This document shows, in pieces, positions 5,491 to 8,191 of a stretch of 8,191 nucleotides of DNA (positions are counted from its first letter, which is position 1; every line of letters starts with the position of its first letter). The stretch is from the NCBI GenBank assembly GCA_015522055.1, contig WAMZ01000009.1, positions 1-8,191 of the forward strand, in the 5' to 3' direction. Source of the DNA: Candidatus Geothermarchaeota archaeon. Its GTDB lineage: Archaea; Thermoproteota; Nitrososphaeria; Geothermarchaeales; JDFR-13. Below the pieces are notes generated by a model, which searched no databases, was not told where the DNA came from, and saw nothing but the letters and a program-made list of their open reading frames with translations. The position numbers and the translations under genes are program-made.

Positions 5491-7236
5491 ATGGACAGCC
5501 AAGTAAATGTATTGGAGACGATCGAGAAGATAGTTAAACACCCATTATACTACCTAGTCGGCATAGCCAGTGATAGATTAATATATCAATCTACTGAAGG
5601 CGATATCGTAAATCTATGGTCGAGCACACTAGATGGGGGAGATAGGATTAAACTAACTAAGGAAGGCCTATTCGAGGTGGCGAGACCAAGGAGAGAAGAT
5701 AGGTATATAGTATTTACTCGGGATGTGACTAAAGGACATGAGAAGCACAAAGTCTTTATTGTAGACGTCTATGGAGAAGAGAGTATCCGGTCTATAGACA
5801 TGGATCCACTAAGAATTTTCGGTATAGCGGTACATGGAGAGACCATCGTATACTCTGGAAGCACAGAGAAGGACATCGGCCTATATATATTTAGGGGGTA
5901 TGAAAAACCTGAGAAGCTATATGGGACAGATAGATTCTTCTTCGTAACAGACACGAATGGAGATATGACCGTGGGATACGGAAATCTACATGGAAACCCC
6001 AAGTCCTATGAGCTATTTATTTACATGCACAGGAGGGATGAGATGCTGATATACACCCCAAAGAAGGGGAGTGTCAATGAACGGCCGATAATAATAGGGG
6101 ATAAGATTTTATTCGCATCAAACTACAGGGATAGCCATAAAGGCCTCTATATCTATGACCCAATAAATGGAAAAATTACCGAGCCAAGTTTTAGATATAG
6201 TGACTACAAAGAACTAGATATAACAGACTATATCAACTATGGCTCAACCCAGGATGGATTAATATGGTTCATAGGCCTCTCAAACGCTAGGGGATATGCC
6301 TTCGTCGATGGGAAAGCAGTTAGGCATCCACCCGGTACACCTGGCAACATAGAAATACATGGCGATACAGTTTACATGCATTTCTCGACACTGAAACAGC
6401 CCCAGGCAATATATAGAACCAGCCTAAATGGAGAGGGCTGGGAAAGGATAATAGGCGAGGCCCTCCCCCAAGACATAGGCAGCATGATGGGAAAAATAAA
6501 GATAACGAGCTATAAGTCCTTCGACGGGCTAGAGATACCATGCATATTATTCGAGTCCAACATAGAGAAGCCAGGCCCAACCATCATATTTGTACATGGA
6601 GGGCCGTGGTCCTATGTCGGAGACTACTGGAGAGCATTCATATCTGCATTGGTGGCATCCGGTTACCATGTAGTAGCCCCCAACTTCAGGGGGTCAACCG
6701 GGTATGGTGAAGAATTCAGGCTCCTAGACATAGGAGACCCAGGCGGAGGGGACTTAATGGATGTAGTATATGCCGCTAAATATGCGAGGAAAACAGGATT
6801 AGCATCGAAACTAGCCATAATAGGATACAGCTACGGGGGATATATGACGCTTCTAGCCACGGTAAAGGAGCCGGGAATATGGAGATGCGGGGTGGCCGGC
6901 GCCGGAATAGCTGACTGGGAGGAATCCTATAAACTTAGCGATGCAATATTTAGGCAATTCATAAACGTTTTATTCGCAGGTGACTTTAGTAAACTTAAGG
7001 AAAGGTCGCCAATAACTTACATCGAGAATCTAAAGGCACCACTATGTATAATACATCCACAGAACGACACTAGGACACCCCTCAAACCAATAATAAGATA
7101 CTGTGAGAAGCTACTAGAGCTAGGTAAGACATTCGAGCTACATGTACTACCGAGCATCGGCCACATAATAGATAGGCCGGATGACCTAGTAAGAATACTA
7201 TTCCCAGCTATAACATTCCTAAATAGATATATGTAG
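5491..7236 (+). CDS. S9 family serine peptidase (acylaminoacyl-peptidase / prolyl-oligopeptidase type)
   Basis: A 581-residue protein without a signal peptide, so cytoplasmic. Residues ~10-330 are beta-rich with short repeats such as G-L-Y-I-Y-D and S-x-x-D-x-x-I-V-F, the look of an S9 beta-propeller that filters substrates. Residues ~340-581 are the alpha/beta hydrolase: oxyanion H-G-G-P (369-372), N-F-R-G-S-T-G-Y-G (398-406), nucleophile Ser447 in G-Y-S-Y-G-G-Y, Asp526 in P-Q-N-D-T-R-T-P, and His558 in S-I-G-H. The triad is complete. Relatives cleave short peptides, often releasing N-acylated residues, in peptide turnover. The length matches archaeal members. ATG 5491 was chosen; TTG 5467 would add eight residues. 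Neither has a clear ribosome binding site, so a leaderless transcript is possible. It lies 37 bases after the second DUF72 gene and 44 before the oxidoreductase. Exact specificity cannot be read. Confidence 0.92.
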   Translation: MDSQVNVLETIEKIVKHPLYYLVGIASDRLIYQSTEGDIVNLWSSTLDGGDRIKLTKEGLFEVARPRREDRYIVFTRDVTKGHEKHKVFIVDVYGEESIRSIDMDPLRIFGIAVHGETIVYSGSTEKDIGLYIFRGYEKPEKLYGTDRFFFVTDTNGDMTVGYGNLHGNPKSYELFIYMHRRDEMLIYTPKKGSVNERPIIIGDKILFASNYRDSHKGLYIYDPINGKITEPSFRYSDYKELDITDYINYGSTQDGLIWFIGLSNARGYAFVDGKAVRHPPGTPGNIEIHGDTVYMHFSTLKQPQAIYRTSLNGEGWERIIGEALPQDIGSMMGKIKITSYKSFDGLEIPCILFESNIEKPGPTIIFVHGGPWSYVGDYWRAFISALVASGYHVVAPNFRGSTGYGEEFRLLDIGDPGGGDLMDVVYAAKYARKTGLASKLAIIGYSYGGYMTLLATVKEPGIWRCGVAGAGIADWEESYKLSDAIFRQFINVLFAGDFSKLKERSPITYIENLKAPLCIIHPQNDTRTPLKPIIRYCEKLLELGKTFELHVLPSIGHIIDRPDDLVRILFPAITFLNRYM

Positions 7237-7263
7237 CCCAACATAGATAACTACAGGATAGAC

Positions 7264-7275
7264 AAAATAATTTTT
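7264..7275 (+). terminator. Weak candidate T-rich terminator after the S9 peptidase
   Basis: The gap after the peptidase stop contains AAATAATTTTT. Archaeal intrinsic termination can occur at T runs without a hairpin, but five Ts is short. The next gene starts six bases later, so read-through is at least as likely. Confidence 0.2.
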
Positions 7276-7282
7276 AGGCGAT
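7276..7282 (+). promoter_or_regulatory. Possible ribosome binding site raising a GTG 7290 start for the oxidoreductase
   Basis: AGGCGAT matches AGGTGAT at six of seven bases and ends seven bases before an in-frame GTG at 7290, ideal spacing. It overlaps ATG 7281, which would then be too close to use it. The choice changes the protein by only three residues. Confidence 0.3.
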
Positions 7283-8191
7283 GGATATAGTGTATGGTGT
7301 ACTAAAGGCCGTATCAGAAGCCATATTTGGGGATACATGGCCAGCCAAATATATCCACGAAGAAATAATATATAAGCTCTCCAAGAATCCACGCAGACTA
7401 ATAAGGCTCGCCACCTACTATATACAGCTGAGGACCATACCTAGATACCTAAAGCCATTCACCAGACTAGACGTTAGTAAGAGAAGGACATGGATCGAGG
7501 GGCTAAGCCACAAATCCCTAGCAAAGGATATGATGGAGATAATACAATTCCTACTATCGGCCGTCTACTTCAACAAAGATGAAAACAGGGCTAAGATAGG
7601 GTATGAAAGGAAAATATATCTAAATGACAGAGGTAAACCGCTTGAACAGCCAAAGTTGTCTCGAGAAACAATAGATATTAAGGATAAATATGATGTAGTT
7701 GTTGTTGGAAGCGGCGCAGGCGGAGCTGTAGTGGCATGGAAATTATGTAAAGCGGGGTATAAGGTAGCGGTCTTCGAGGCTGGGCCGGAGCCAAGTAACG
7801 TAGCCCTCGAAAACCCGGTGGATAGGGCTGTAAGATACTACTGGGATAACGGATTGACATTTACCATGGGTAGGCCGGCCATAAGCCTACCCTTCGGAAA
7901 AGTCCTAGGCGGCACAGTAACTGTCAACTCAGGAACACTCTTCAGAGCCACCGATAAAGCATTTAGGCTCTGGAGAGAAGTATCCGGCGTAAATATAGAC
8001 AGGGCTAAACTCGACAATGCATACTCGGAGGTCGAGAAAATAATCGGGGCCAAACCCGTCCCACCAGAATTATTGGGGAATAATGCGTTAGTGATGAAGA
8101 GGGGAGCGGAGAACCTTGGACTGAGGCATTTTCCGGTGAGGAGGCCATTGGGAGGATGTATAGCTTCAGGAGAATGTGCATTCGTTTGCCC
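7281..8191 (+). CDS. GMC-family FAD-dependent oxidoreductase with alcohol-oxidase-type N-terminal extension, 3' truncated
   Basis: An open frame runs off the right edge after 303 codons. Residues 138-168 are an FAD-binding Rossmann start: D-V-V-V-V-G-S-G-A-G-G (138-148), then V-F-E-A-G-P. Further GMC marks are F-G-K-V-L-G-G-T-V-T-V-N-S-G (205-218) and M-K-R-G-A-E-N-L-G-L (272-281). The visible end is G-G-C-I-A-S-G-E-C-A-F-V-C (291-303), the Cys-rich segment known from long-chain-alcohol and sterol oxidase relatives. The first ~135 residues are helical, with F-T-R-L-D-x-x-K-R-R, an S-A-V-Y-F stretch and I-G-Y (106-108), like the N-terminal part of long-chain-alcohol oxidases and related to gluconate 2-dehydrogenase subunit 3. 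GMC enzymes oxidise alcohols or sugar hydroxyls. No signal peptide is visible. ATG 7281 is used; GTG 7290 is possible. About half the expected protein, including the catalytic His region, is missing, so the substrate is open. Confidence 0.87.
   Translation, partial: MDIVYGVLKAVSEAIFGDTWPAKYIHEEIIYKLSKNPRRLIRLATYYIQLRTIPRYLKPFTRLDVSKRRTWIEGLSHKSLAKDMMEIIQFLLSAVYFNKDENRAKIGYERKIYLNDRGKPLEQPKLSRETIDIKDKYDVVVVGSGAGGAVVAWKLCKAGYKVAVFEAGPEPSNVALENPVDRAVRYYWDNGLTFTMGRPAISLPFGKVLGGTVTVNSGTLFRATDKAFRLWREVSGVNIDRAKLDNAYSEVEKIIGAKPVPPELLGNNALVMKRGAENLGLRHFPVRRPLGGCIASGECAFVC

Noticed and set aside
803..6580. Repeated 12-mer GAAGCCAGGCCC near 804 and near 6565
   Set aside because: Both copies encode Lys-Pro-Gly-Pro in unrelated proteins with common codons; nothing else around them is alike, so chance is the simplest explanation.
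7017..7244. Minus-strand open frame across the end of the S9 peptidase
   Set aside because: It is antisense to the region carrying the catalytic Asp and His and has no family features of its own.
8091..8124. GTGATGA (box-C-like) followed by CTGA (box-D-like), as in an archaeal C/D guide RNA
   Set aside because: The spacing of 23 bases does not fit the usual 10-12-base guide before D', there is no C'/D pair after it, and the stretch lies within the well-supported GMC coding sequence.

Overview
The window looks like a piece of a thermophilic archaeal chromosome, most likely a crenarchaeon (class Thermoprotei). The coding strands are rich in ATA, CTA, AGG and AGA codons. Genes are packed with overlaps or gaps of a few tens of bases. 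Upstream regions hold AT-rich TATA-like boxes at archaeal distances rather than bacterial -35/-10 pairs. The protein set (DUF72 pair, single-toroid debranching-enzyme-like glycosidase, S9 acylaminoacyl-peptidase type, 'RDEGTS' nucleoside phosphorylase) also fits. I cannot name the genus from sequence alone. There is no rRNA, tRNA, CRISPR array, insertion sequence or other mobile element that I can support.

Layout. Bases 1-2408 (+) hold the tail of a small gene resembling the DUF6379 / C-glycoside deglycosidase beta subunit family, followed at once by a glycoside hydrolase of the glycogen-debranching-enzyme (GDE) C-terminal type. These look like one carbohydrate-catabolism operon. A nucleoside phosphorylase lies on the minus strand (2405-3196), tail to tail with the glycosidase, and both stop codons sit in one TTAA palindrome. 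A 137-bp AT-rich divergent promoter region (3197-3333) follows. From there four genes run rightward: a DUF72 TIM-barrel protein with a SWIM-like zinc-finger tail, a second and strongly diverged DUF72 protein with a DUF2795-like tail, an S9 serine peptidase with a beta-propeller, and a 3'-truncated FAD-dependent GMC oxidoreductase carrying an N-terminal helical extension of the long-chain-alcohol-oxidase type.

How they may work together. The first two genes plausibly break down glycosides. If the DUF6379 call is right, a 3-keto-sugar / beta-elimination route is possible, and such routes normally use a GMC-type sugar 3-oxidase. One GMC enzyme lies at the right edge, but it is about 7 kb away, in a different transcription unit, and its closest recognisable architecture is the alcohol-oxidase type. 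The link is therefore speculative. The least explained part is the tandem DUF72 pair, whose barrels are decorated with two different C-terminal modules.
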